A stretch of DNA of 64,000 nt, from the NCBI RefSeq assembly GCF_001874645.1, contig NZ_CP017886.1, forward strand, positions 5,260,501-5,324,500. The letters run 5' to 3'. Origin of the DNA: Pseudomonas frederiksbergensis (GTDB taxonomy: Bacteria; Pseudomonadota; Gammaproteobacteria; Pseudomonadales; Pseudomonadaceae). Below the pieces are notes generated by a model. That model had not been told where the DNA came from. It worked only from the letters and a program-made list of their open reading frames with translations, and did not search any database. Position 1 is the first letter of the stretch. Each line of letters opens with the position of its first letter. Below are positions 41,291 through 49,415 of the stretch, in pieces. The translations under genes and the position numbers were made by a program.

Positions 41291-44032
41291 GTCCGGCGTG
41301 GCAAAGCCTTCGGTGAACCGGGCGTAGATCGGTTGAAGAAGGTCATGGGCTTGCTGGAAGTGGCCCTGACGCTGCCAAAGCTGTGCCAGTGAGGTGGCGC
41401 TGCGCAGTTCCCAGGCTAATGCGCCTTGGGCCTTTGCCACGTTCAATGCCTTGAGCAGAACAGTCTCGGCCGCGCCCGGACAATTGTCTGACAGCAAGGC
41501 GTCAGCCCTGGCACGAAGGATTTCCGCCGTGCTCCAGCCCGCCGTGCCGGTTTCGGCGCGTTCCAGCAAGGCGTCATCGATGAAACCGCTATCCAGGGTG
41601 ACCATGATTTCCTTGATAAGTCCGGTAGCGGGTTGCGAGGTCGGGTGCGCATCGGCGCTGTCGATAACCTGCGCATAGTGCCGGGCCCACGTGTAGAACA
41701 GCAGCACCGAGTGCTTCTGTGCTTGCTCCAGCAGCAGGCGCAAGAGCTCGCGGGCGGTCCGAGTGTCGCCGTTGTAGTGGGCAATCAGGCAGCCGGACAG
41801 TGCCAGGGTGTAGCAGATGGAGGTGCCGTGGTTGATCTGGATCGCGATGTCCAGGGCCTGGCGAGCGGTGTACCAGGCTTTTTCCGGGTGGCCTTGCAGC
41901 CAGAGGATCCGCGCCAGAATCGTCAGGGCGGCGACGCTCTGGTCGTACTGCACGCCAAAGCCACGGGTGAAGCGATTGAGGTGCCCGCTCTGGGCCATTC
42001 GCTGGATGACCAGCTCGGCGTTTTCCCGGGCCAGCCGCTGATCTCCGGCAAAGTGCAGGGCCAGCACTCGCAAGCGGTGGGTGCTGAGGGACAGCACCGC
42101 ATTACCATGCGACCCTAATCGATCGAATTGCAGGCTTTGCTCCAAAGCCATTTGATAGTTGCCGCAACAGAGGTTGACCGCCATATGCCCGGACACCGCC
42201 CTGAGCTGACCGGCCACATCATCGCAGCGTTCGGCCAGGATTCTGGCGGTCACGAAGGCTTCGACAGTTTCGGCGGTGCCACCCTGGGCGTGGTAGCAGG
42301 AGCTGCCAAGGGCGAGCTTGAGGGCCATGGTCAAACGAGGGCACGGCTCCGGTGCTGCATCAAGCAGTGCCAGAGCCTTGCGCACATACACGCCGTGTTC
42401 CTCGAGCAGCGACAGCTCCTGCCACAGCGGCGCGGAGGCCGCGGCCAAGCGGATCGCCAGCACCTGCGGGCCATGGGCATTCAAGCCCCAGTCGAGAGCC
42501 GCACGGATGTCTTCCAGACCTCGGGCGTAACGCTCGATCCATAGGCCGGACGGGGTTTGCTCCCAGTCATTCTGAGCCTGATGCATCAAGGCCAGGCAAC
42601 GTTCGGCGTGACGCTCGCGGGTATCCGGCAGTTCAGCGGCCTGGTCGAGTTTTTCCAGGGCATAGCTGCGGGTGGTGTCCAGCAGGCGATAAAACACCTC
42701 TTCGTCCCCCACTTCCACGTTCAGCAATGACTTGGCCACCAGTTGCGTGATTGAGGCAAACACGGCGCTGGGCTCGATGTGTTCGCCAACGATCACCGCC
42801 GCCGCTGATTCAAGGGTGAAGCCGCCCCTGAAGACACCCAGTCGGCGCAGGCAGGTCTGCTCGCACGGGCCGAGCAGCGCGAAGCTCCAGTCCAGCGTCG
42901 CGCGCAGGGTCTGATGACGGCCCAATGTGGTTTGGTAGCCCTTTGCTAGCAGGCGAAAGCTGCCCTGAAGTTGCTCCAGCAGTCCGCTCAGACCAAGGTT
43001 GCCCACTTGCGCGGCCGCCAGTTCGATGGCCAATGGAATACCGTCCAGACGGCGGCAAATCTCAATCGTCAGGGGCAACTCTTCATTGATCAGTTCGAAA
43101 CTGTCGTGGCTGGCCATTGCCCGCTCGACGAACAACTGCAAGGCCGAAAAGGTCAAGGCCTGGGTGCGATCCAACACAGCGATGGGCGGCGGGCAGTCCA
43201 GCGATTCGAGGCGCTGAACGGACTCACCTTCGGCCCGCAAACTCTCGCGACTGGTGGCCAGAATATGCACCTGTGGGGCGCCGCGCAGGATGCTTTCGCA
43301 GAGCAGTGCGACGCTGTCGATCAGGTGTTCGCAGTTGTCGATGACCAGCAGCATTTGCCGCTCGCGCAGGAAGGTTGCCAGGCAACTCATGGGTTCGGCG
43401 TTGTGCAAGGACAGATCGAGCAGCGTTGCCAGGTGAGTGGTGATCATTGCGGGGTCGTTGATCGGCGCCAGATCCAGCAGGCGAATGCCGTCTCGATAGC
43501 GGCCGATCAATTGCTCGGCGACACAAAGGGCAACGGTGGTCTTGCCGATGCCGCCAGGGCCTATCAGAGTTATGAAGCGCTGCTGCACCAGTTGCCCTAC
43601 CAGGCTGTCAACCAGGGCCTGGCGACCGATCATCCGGGTTCGACGGATCGGCAGGTTATGGTCACACGGGCCGTCTGAATCACTTTCCGGAGGGTGTTCG
43701 ACGGGCTCCAGGGAGTACGGCGCGACAAAGCTGTAACCGCGCTGAGCGACGGTGATGATGTAGCGCTGGCCAGCCTGACCGTCGCCGAGGGCTTTACGCA
43801 GTGCGGCCATATGCACCCGCAGGTTGATGTCTTCCACCACACTTTTGGGCCATACCCGAGCGATCAGTTGCTGCTTGCTGACCACATTTCCGGCGTGCTC
43901 CAGCAGGATCAACAGAATGTCCATGGAGCGCCGACCCAGGCGCAGGGGCTGGTCACCCTCCATGACCAGACGTTGTCCGGGGTAAATCCGGTAGGGGCCG
44001 AAATGCACAGCCTGCTCGGGGGAAAGGGTCAA
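41237..44032 (-). CDS. Full-length wHTH-STAND ATPase-TPR regulator
   Basis: A 931-residue regulator. The N-terminal OmpR-type winged helix (residues 8-100) is followed by a STAND/NB-ARC-like ATPase (P-loop GPGGIGKTTVALCVAEQL near 157-174; Walker B LLVIDNCEHLI), and then about 430 residues of helical TPR-like repeats up to the C-terminus. This architecture is common in soil bacteria, where the protein activates nearby metabolic genes on ligand binding. It is tail to tail with its truncated paralog, overlapping by 54 nt, and diverges from the flavodoxin operon at 44408. Ligand and targets are not known. Confidence 0.9.
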   Translation of the reverse strand: MTLSPEQAVHFGPYRIYPGQRLVMEGDQPLRLGRRSMDILLILLEHAGNVVSKQQLIARVWPKSVVEDINLRVHMAALRKALGDGQAGQRYIITVAQRGYSFVAPYSLEPVEHPPESDSDGPCDHNLPIRRTRMIGRQALVDSLVGQLVQQRFITLIGPGGIGKTTVALCVAEQLIGRYRDGIRLLDLAPINDPAMITTHLATLLDLSLHNAEPMSCLATFLRERQMLLVIDNCEHLIDSVALLCESILRGAPQVHILATSRESLRAEGESVQRLESLDCPPPIAVLDRTQALTFSALQLFVERAMASHDSFELINEELPLTIEICRRLDGIPLAIELAAAQVGNLGLSGLLEQLQGSFRLLAKGYQTTLGRHQTLRATLDWSFALLGPCEQTCLRRLGVFRGGFTLESAAAVIVGEHIEPSAVFASITQLVAKSLLNVEVGDEEVFYRLLDTTRSYALEKLDQAAELPDTRERHAERCLALMHQAQNDWEQTPSGLWIERYARGLEDIRAALDWGLNAHGPQVLAIRLAAASAPLWQELSLLEEHGVYVRKALALLDAAPEPCPRLTMALKLALGSSCYHAQGGTAETVEAFVTARILAERCDDVAGQLRAVSGHMAVNLCCGNYQMALEQSLQFDRLGSHGNAVLSLSTHRLRVLALHFAGDQRLARENAELVIQRMAQSGHLNRFTRGFGVQYDQSVAALTILARILWLQGHPEKAWYTARQALDIAIQINHGTSICYTLALSGCLIAHYNGDTRTARELLRLLLEQAQKHSVLLFYTWARHYAQVIDSADAHPTSQPATGLIKEIMVTLDSGFIDDALLERAETGTAGWSTAEILRARADALLSDNCPGAAETVLLKALNVAKAQGALAWELRSATSLAQLWQRQGHFQQAHDLLQPIYARFTEGFATPDLTNVHQLLDDLQRHLPA

Positions 44033-44407
44033 CGGGTCACTCCTGTTGCGTCTCTGATGGTCGTCACCCGTTGCACGTTGGCGGGGAGGGTGGATCAGGG
44101 GCAGGTGTTATGTCTGACCCCCGTCTGTCACGCGGTATCCGAGCATGTTCCTCAGGTTTTTTCGTCAACGCAATGTGCTGACGGGTTGACCTGCACCGGG
44201 TCGCCTTCCCGTTACCGTCGACAGGCTCCGTATTTATTGGGCTTGTAGCAGCGAATAGGGGCGTCGGGGCTTTTCGCGCACCGTTGAAAATTAACAACGT
44301 TTAACTCGTCCTGTGCCGGTCTACGCTCAAAAATCCAATCTTTCAAGTTCAACGCAAGCCTTGGCCTTCTTGCAACAAAAGGACGAACACTTCTGGAGGA
44401 TGCCGGA
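44033..44407. other. Divergent regulatory region
   Basis: About 375 bases between the large regulator gene and the flavodoxin gene. It contains a 20-bp operator-like element (44289-44308) that recurs at 46511-46530. No small gene is supported. Confidence 0.6.
44289..44308 (+). promoter_or_regulatory. 20-bp AraC-type operator, copy 1
   Basis: AATTAACAACGTTTAACTCG, with direct TTAAC-N5-TTAAC repeats spaced one helix turn apart, 100 bases upstream of the flavodoxin start. An exact reverse-complement copy lies at 46511-46530. Spacing and repeat type fit an AraC-family binding site. Confidence 0.65.
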
Positions 44408-44983
44408 ATGAGCAACGTGGTGGTGGTCTATCACAGTGGTTATGGGCATACCCGGGTCATTGCCGAGGCCGTGGCCCTGGGCGTGGAGCGGCACTTGGGC
44501 AGTACCTGCTGGCTGATTCCGGTCGAGGATGTGGACGAACACTGGGAGCGCTTGCACCACGCCGACGCGATCATCTTCGGCGCCCCGACCTACATGGGCA
44601 GCGCCTCGGCGTCCTTCAAAGGGTTCATGGAGGCCACCGCGTCGTTCTACCTGGCCCAGCCCTGGCGCGACAAACTCGCTGCCGGATTCACCAATTCCGG
44701 TTGTCTGTGCGGCGACAAACTTAACACCTTGCTGCAGATGGCGGTCTTCGCCGCTCAGCACTCAATGATCTGGGTTGGCCTCGACTTGCTGCCGGCACGC
44801 TCCAGCGCCGGCATGTTCGATGGGCAGCTGAATCGCCTGGGCAGCTCCCTGGGGGCGATGGCCCAGTCTAATCTCGAACAGTCCCCCGATCATGCGCCAC
44901 CGATCGAAGATCGCTGCACCGCCGCGCACCTTGGCGAGCGGGTGGCGCGCCTGGCCGAACGCATGGGCCATCCAACGGTTTGA
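44408..44983 (+). CDS. Flavodoxin/NADPH-dependent FMN reductase family protein
   Basis: A 191-residue WrbA-like flavoprotein. The FMN phosphate loop is seen at residues 8-15 (YHSGYGHT), the second loop in [19 protein letters not shown], and the third in [16 protein letters not shown]. Such enzymes reduce quinones or FMN with NAD(P)H. GGAGG is eight bases upstream of the ATG. The alpha/beta hydrolase gene follows 40 bases later and probably shares the transcript. Confidence 0.88.
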   Translation: MSNVVVVYHSGYGHTRVIAEAVALGVERHLGSTCWLIPVEDVDEHWERLHHADAIIFGAPTYMGSASASFKGFMEATASFYLAQPWRDKLAAGFTNSGCLCGDKLNTLLQMAVFAAQHSMIWVGLDLLPARSSAGMFDGQLNRLGSSLGAMAQSNLEQSPDHAPPIEDRCTAAHLGERVARLAERMGHPTV

Positions 44984-45023
44984 TTCACCCAAACACCCCG
45001 ACCTTAGTCAAGGAGCAAGCGCT

Positions 45024-45848
45024 ATGAGCACATTCACCACCCGCGACGGTACCGAGATTTACTACAAGGACTGGGGTACAGGCCAGCCCATCGTCTTCAG
45101 CCACGGTTGGCCGCTGAATGCCGACAGCTGGGAATCACAGATGATCTTCCTGGCGTCAAAGGGCTACCGGGTCATCGCCCACGACCGCCGCGGGCATGGC
45201 CGCTCCAGCCAACCCTGGTTCGGCAACGAAATGGATACCTATGCCGACGACCTGGCCCAGTTGATCGAATTGCTGGACCTGCAGAACGTGGTGCTGTTCG
45301 GCTTCTCCACCGGCGGTGGTGAAGTGGCGCGCTATATCGGTCGCCACGGCACCGGCCGGGTCGCAAAAGCGGGGCTGATTTCTTCGGTGCCGCCGCTGAT
45401 GCTCAAGACCGAAGCCAACCCGGGTGGCCTGCCGATCGAGGTGTTCGACGGCTTGCGTCAGGCCTCCCTGGCCGACCGTTCGCAGCTGTATAAAGACGTC
45501 GCCAGCGGGCCGTTCTTTGGTTTCAACAAGCCTGACGCCAAACCTTCGCCGGGCATGATCGATTGGTTCTGGATGCAAGGCATGATGGCTGGCCACAAAA
45601 GCGCTTATGACTGCATCAAGGCGTTCTCGGAAACCGACTTCACCGAAGACCTGAAGAAGTTTGACGTGCCGACCCTGGTGGTACACGGCGATGCTGACCA
45701 GATCGTGCCGATCGAAGCCGCCGGCATCGCCTCGGCCAAACTGGTCAAAGGCTCGAAGCTGCTGGTCTATCCGGGCGCGCCCCATGGCCTGACCGACACC
45801 CATAAGGATCGGCTTAACGCCGATCTGTTGGCGTTTCTCAAGGGCTGA
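45024..45848 (+). CDS. Alpha/beta hydrolase, non-heme chloroperoxidase-like
   Basis: A 274-residue hydrolase of the cofactor-free haloperoxidase/esterase group. The nucleophile elbow is GFSTGGGE with S95, the acid is in HGDADQIVP and the base in [10 protein letters not shown]. The oxyanion region is [10 protein letters not shown]. Members hydrolyse esters and can perform perhydrolysis. An AAGGAGC site precedes the ATG at 45024. It is the second gene of the flavodoxin operon and is followed by a strong terminator. Confidence 0.92.
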   Translation: MSTFTTRDGTEIYYKDWGTGQPIVFSHGWPLNADSWESQMIFLASKGYRVIAHDRRGHGRSSQPWFGNEMDTYADDLAQLIELLDLQNVVLFGFSTGGGEVARYIGRHGTGRVAKAGLISSVPPLMLKTEANPGGLPIEVFDGLRQASLADRSQLYKDVASGPFFGFNKPDAKPSPGMIDWFWMQGMMAGHKSAYDCIKAFSETDFTEDLKKFDVPTLVVHGDADQIVPIEAAGIASAKLVKGSKLLVYPGAPHGLTDTHKDRLNADLLAFLKG

Positions 45849-45876
45849 GTCGTCCGGCAACACCGTTCCACCCATG

Positions 45877-45912
45877 AAAACGCCTAGAGGTTCTGCCTCT
45901 CGGCGTTTTTAT
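45877..45912 (+). terminator. Terminator of flavodoxin-hydrolase operon
   Basis: AAAACGCC-T-AGAGG pairs with CCTCT-C-GGCGTTTT around a 5-base loop, followed by T-rich DNA. It lies between convergent genes and can serve both. Confidence 0.9.
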
Positions 45913-45918
45913 TGACGA

Positions 45919-46392
45919 CTATCGAGCATGTAACTGATCGGCATAGGACGGGCGGCGAGCGCTGCGCTGTGCAGTCACGTCGTTGAGGCGAGGGGTGGTG
46001 AGCTGTGCGCGGCAGCGCCAGGCAAACGGATTGATGCCTTCGCTGCGTGTGAAGATGTGGCAGAAGTGCGCCTGATCGCAGAACCCGCACTCCAGGCTGA
46101 TTTGTGTCAGGGTCAGGTCGGTGTTCTGGATCAGTTGCTTGGCCCGGACGATGCGCTGGCAACGAATCCAGTCCTGAGGCGACAGGCCGGTGCTGCACTT
46201 GAAGGCCCGGGAGAAATGACTGCGGGACAGGGCGCAGGCCCGAGCGAGTTCGGTGACTTCCAGGGTTTCGCTCAGGTGCTCGAGAATCAGCTGTTTGACC
46301 AGGCTTTCCCGCCAGGGGGCGAGGCCACCAGTGGTGGCTTTTTGCGTTTGCGTGACTGACGCCCTGACGGCGTTGTGCTGAACGTGGGCCAT
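45919..46392 (-). CDS. AraC-family transcriptional regulator, short
   Basis: A 157-residue protein consisting of little more than the AraC DNA-binding domain: the first helix-turn-helix around LEVTELARACALSRSHFSRAF and the second around LTQISLECGFCDQAHFCHIF. An N-terminal sensor domain is missing, as in MarA/SoxS-like or PA-type short activators. The ATG at 46392 has a GGAA stretch upstream. Its promoter region has the exact reverse-complement copy of the operator found before the flavodoxin operon, so it probably controls both itself and that operon. Confidence 0.9.
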   Translation of the reverse strand: MAHVQHNAVRASVTQTQKATTGGLAPWRESLVKQLILEHLSETLEVTELARACALSRSHFSRAFKCSTGLSPQDWIRCQRIVRAKQLIQNTDLTLTQISLECGFCDQAHFCHIFTRSEGINPFAWRCRAQLTTPRLNDVTAQRSARRPSYADQLHAR

Positions 46393-46510
46393 GACAAAAT
46401 TCCGTGTCGGTGGGAATGCGCTGGCGCACTGCACGGCTGGTCAGCACCTTCCCTCTGGAAAAACAGGTATGCGCAGAGGGCTTCATTCTTGGACGCGGCG
46501 CGCTGGCTAG

Positions 46511-46530
46511 CGAGTTAAACGTTGTTAATT
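46511..46530 (-). promoter_or_regulatory. 20-bp AraC-type operator, copy 2
   Basis: Exact reverse complement of 44289-44308, oriented toward the AraC gene and 119 bases from its start. The similar distance to a start codon in both places supports a shared regulatory site. Confidence 0.65.
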
Positions 46531-46669
46531 CCTTGGTCTGGTCTGGACGAAGAAACAACGCCAAGTCAGCACATCGCTGCAAGTGTGGAGGGAGGGGGCG
46601 GGTGCAAGATAGGTGTCATGTGGCGTGCTTTCCGGGCCGCTTTTTTTTGTCTCTATCGAAGGTGAAGGT

Positions 46670-47662
46670 ATGAAGCATTCTCGGGTTGGAACGCTCGGCG
46701 GGTTCGGCTTGGCATTGGCGCTGACATCGGTTGGCGCCCTGGCTCAGGCACCGGCCCAAGTGGCCACTCAGGTGCCCGGTTACTACCGACTGGCGGTGGG
46801 CGATTACGAAGTGACGGCGCTGTTCGATGGCTACAATGATCTGTCGCCGAAGTTGCTCAATGGCCTGACCGAGAGCCAGGTCCGCGCGTTGCTGGCTCGT
46901 CGCTCGATTGAAACGCCGGGGGTGCAGACTGCGTTCAACGCCTTTCTGGTCAATACCGGTAAGCAACTGATCCTGGTGGATACCGGCGCGGGCCAGTGCA
47001 TTGGCGCTACTGCGGGCATGCTGTCGGCGAACATGAAAGCTGCCGGCTATCAGCCGGAACAGGTCGACACCATCCTGCTCACGCACCTGCATCTGGATCA
47101 CGTTTGCGGTCTCGTGAACGGTAAGCAACAACCGGTGTTCGCCAACGCCACGGTCTACGCCGCCAAGGAAGAAGCCGACTACTGGCTCGACCCCCAGGCG
47201 ATCGCCAAGGCACCCGCCGGTGCCCGAGAGTTCTTCAAGATCGCTCAGGATTCCACCGCCCCTTACATCGCAGCGGGCCGTTTCAAGACCTTCGCGGCCG
47301 GTCAGTCGCCGGTGTCGGGCGTCGATGCCGTGCTGGAAGCCGGGCACACGCCGGGCAGTACCACGTACCGTTTCACCTCGCAGGGCCAGAGCATTCTGTT
47401 CATGGGCGATCTGGTGCATAACCTGGCAGTGCAGTTCGAGCATCCCGAAGTGTCGATCCGCTTCGACGTCGACAGTCAGCAGGCGATCAAGAGCCGCACC
47501 AACGTCTTCAATGACGTGGCCACCAGCAAAATCTGGGTGACGGCGGCGCATTTGCCGTTTCCGGGCGTGGGGCATATCACCACGGTGAACGGGCATTTTC
47601 AGTGGGTGCCCATCGAGTACGGGCCGTACAAGCGGGCAGCCAACGTGCCGATGATCGAGTAA
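46670..47662 (+). CDS. MBL-fold metallo-hydrolase, exported
   Basis: A 330-residue protein with a signal peptide (cleavage likely after ALAQA, near residue 24-26) and a metallo-beta-lactamase fold. The metal motif THLHLDHVCGL is the HxHxDH signature; further ligands are in AGHTPGST and in the GDLVH and AAHLPFPGVGH segments. Relatives include quorum-quenching lactonases and other periplasmic hydrolases of unknown substrate. The gene diverges from the AraC regulator and is upstream of a LysR gene. Confidence 0.9.
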   Translation: MKHSRVGTLGGFGLALALTSVGALAQAPAQVATQVPGYYRLAVGDYEVTALFDGYNDLSPKLLNGLTESQVRALLARRSIETPGVQTAFNAFLVNTGKQLILVDTGAGQCIGATAGMLSANMKAAGYQPEQVDTILLTHLHLDHVCGLVNGKQQPVFANATVYAAKEEADYWLDPQAIAKAPAGAREFFKIAQDSTAPYIAAGRFKTFAAGQSPVSGVDAVLEAGHTPGSTTYRFTSQGQSILFMGDLVHNLAVQFEHPEVSIRFDVDSQQAIKSRTNVFNDVATSKIWVTAAHLPFPGVGHITTVNGHFQWVPIEYGPYKRAANVPMIE

Positions 47663-47709
47663 CGCCCGACAGGCGTTTGCCTGGCTGAAAACACATGGGG
47701 ACTGTGCTG

Positions 47710-48633
47710 ATGAACCGTAACGCTCTGCGCCGCGTCGACATGAACCTGCTGGTGATTTTCGAGGCCTTGATGTTCGAAAAGAACCTGACCCGGGTCGCCG
47801 AAAAACTCTTCATGGGCCAACCGGCCGTGAGTGCGGCATTGGGGCGCTTGCGCGATTTGTTCGACGATCCATTACTGCTGCGCAACGGTCGGGGCATGGA
47901 GCCGACGGCGCGGGCACTGGCAATTCTCAAGGAGCTGCAACCGGCGATGGACACCATCTCGGGGGCCGTCAGCCGGGCCAGGGAGTTCGATCCGGCGACC
48001 AGCTGCGAGGTGTTTCGCATCGGCCTCTCGGACGATGCCGAGTTCGGCTTGTTTCCGCCGTTGTTGAGCCAATTGCGCGAGGAAGCGCCGGGTATCGTGG
48101 TCGTGGTGCGCCGGGCCAATTACCTGTTGATGCCGGCCTTGTTGGCATCCGGGGAGATCTCCGTTGGGGTCAGTTACACCACCGAATTGCCGGCCAATGC
48201 CAAGCGCAAGAAGCTGCGGGATATCGCCTGCAAAGTGTTGCGCGGTGACAACCGATCGGGCGAGCTGACGCTCGATGAATACTGTGAACGACCCCATGCG
48301 ATGGTGTCGTTCTCCGGTGACTTGAGCGGCAATATCGACCTCGACCTGGCCAAGGTCGGTCGCACCCGTCGGGTGGTGTTGGGGGTTCCGCAATTCAGTG
48401 GTTTGCGGGCGTTGCTCGCCGGCACCGAAATGATCGCCACCGTGCCCGACTACGCTGCCTGCGCCTTGGTGGAAGGGTGCGCCTTGAGAGCCGAAGATCC
48501 ACCGTTTCCCATTGAAGCGGCACAACTTTCGATGGCCTGGAGTGGGGTGCACGACAACGACCCGGCCGAGCGCTGGTTGCGTTCGCGGATTAGTCAGTAC
48601 ATGTCCGAACCCTTGAACATCACCACCCCGTAG
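47710..48633 (+). CDS. LysR-family transcriptional regulator
   Basis: A 307-residue LysR regulator with the HTH at residues 7-65 (MNLLVIFEALMFEKNLTRVA, then QPAVSAALGRLRDLF) and a typical substrate-binding domain of the NodD/LeuO-like type. It follows the MBL-fold gene on the same strand with 47 bases between and precedes an antibiotic-biosynthesis-monooxygenase-like gene. It may control these neighbours. The ATG at 47710 matches the family start. Confidence 0.92.
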   Translation: MNRNALRRVDMNLLVIFEALMFEKNLTRVAEKLFMGQPAVSAALGRLRDLFDDPLLLRNGRGMEPTARALAILKELQPAMDTISGAVSRAREFDPATSCEVFRIGLSDDAEFGLFPPLLSQLREEAPGIVVVVRRANYLLMPALLASGEISVGVSYTTELPANAKRKKLRDIACKVLRGDNRSGELTLDEYCERPHAMVSFSGDLSGNIDLDLAKVGRTRRVVLGVPQFSGLRALLAGTEMIATVPDYAACALVEGCALRAEDPPFPIEAAQLSMAWSGVHDNDPAERWLRSRISQYMSEPLNITTP

Positions 48634-48785
48634 GCGGTACTGACGGTCCGGTCGCAATGAGAGCACGTGCGTTCAATTTTTTGCGCCCAGGCACCGGCAC
48701 TATCGAATCTGGTATCGGCGAATCAACGTCGGTGTTTATTCAACTGGGCTGGCGCTCAATGATCGTTTCGCCGGAGCTTTCCGTT

Positions 48786-49415
48786 ATGCCTGATTCCAAT
48801 CGCCTCGATACTGCAACCGCTCGGCCGGGTTTCGATGAGGTCGTGACCTTAATCGTCAAGCACCGGGTCAAGGCTGGTTTTGAAGCGCCTTATGAGGCCT
48901 GGCTGCGGCGCATTGTCGGCGTGGCGGGGCAAAACGTGGGGCATCTGGGGGTGGATGTCATTCGCGGCAAAAACGCCGGCCTCGACATGTTCACGTGCGT
49001 GCTGCGCTTCTGCTCCACCGAGGCGATGCAGCGCTGGCTTGATTCGCCGCAACGGCTGGAGCTGATCAACGAAGCCGCACCGATGCTCGCGGATGGCGAC
49101 CAGACCGAGGTCCACCCGATCAACGAATTCTGGTTTTCACCGCTGGCGAATGCCGCCTCACCACCACCGCGCTGGAAGCAGGCGGTGCTGACATTGATGG
49201 TGATTCTGCCGCACACCCTGCTGGTGCCGCTGATCTGGGGCCCGCTGCTCAAGCTCAACGCCTTTCTGTCCAATTACGTGGTCGCCACTTTTCTGATCAC
49301 CGTGACCATCGTGGTTTCGGTGGTGTACCTGTTCATGCCCAGGGCGACCCGACTGTTCGCCCCCTGGCTGACAGCCGACCAGTCCCATTCCACTCTGTCT
49401 GAGGAAACGCGATGA
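48786..49415 (+). CDS. ABM-domain protein with two membrane helices
   Basis: A 209-residue protein. Residues about 15-110 resemble an antibiotic biosynthesis monooxygenase (ferredoxin-like) domain, VVTLIVKHRVKAGFEAPYEAW and later FCSTEAMQRWLDSP. The C-terminal third has two membrane helices (about 136-158 and 165-188). This combination is known in Pseudomonas proteins of unknown function. GGAG is upstream of the ATG at 48786. The stop overlaps the start of the amidohydrolase gene by 4 nt. Confidence 0.85.
   Translation: MPDSNRLDTATARPGFDEVVTLIVKHRVKAGFEAPYEAWLRRIVGVAGQNVGHLGVDVIRGKNAGLDMFTCVLRFCSTEAMQRWLDSPQRLELINEAAPMLADGDQTEVHPINEFWFSPLANAASPPPRWKQAVLTLMVILPHTLLVPLIWGPLLKLNAFLSNYVVATFLITVTIVVSVVYLFMPRATRLFAPWLTADQSHSTLSEETR

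Noticed and set aside
46616..47596. Frame antisense to the MBL-fold gene
   Set aside because: Shadow of a gene with a clear HxHxDH motif on the other strand.
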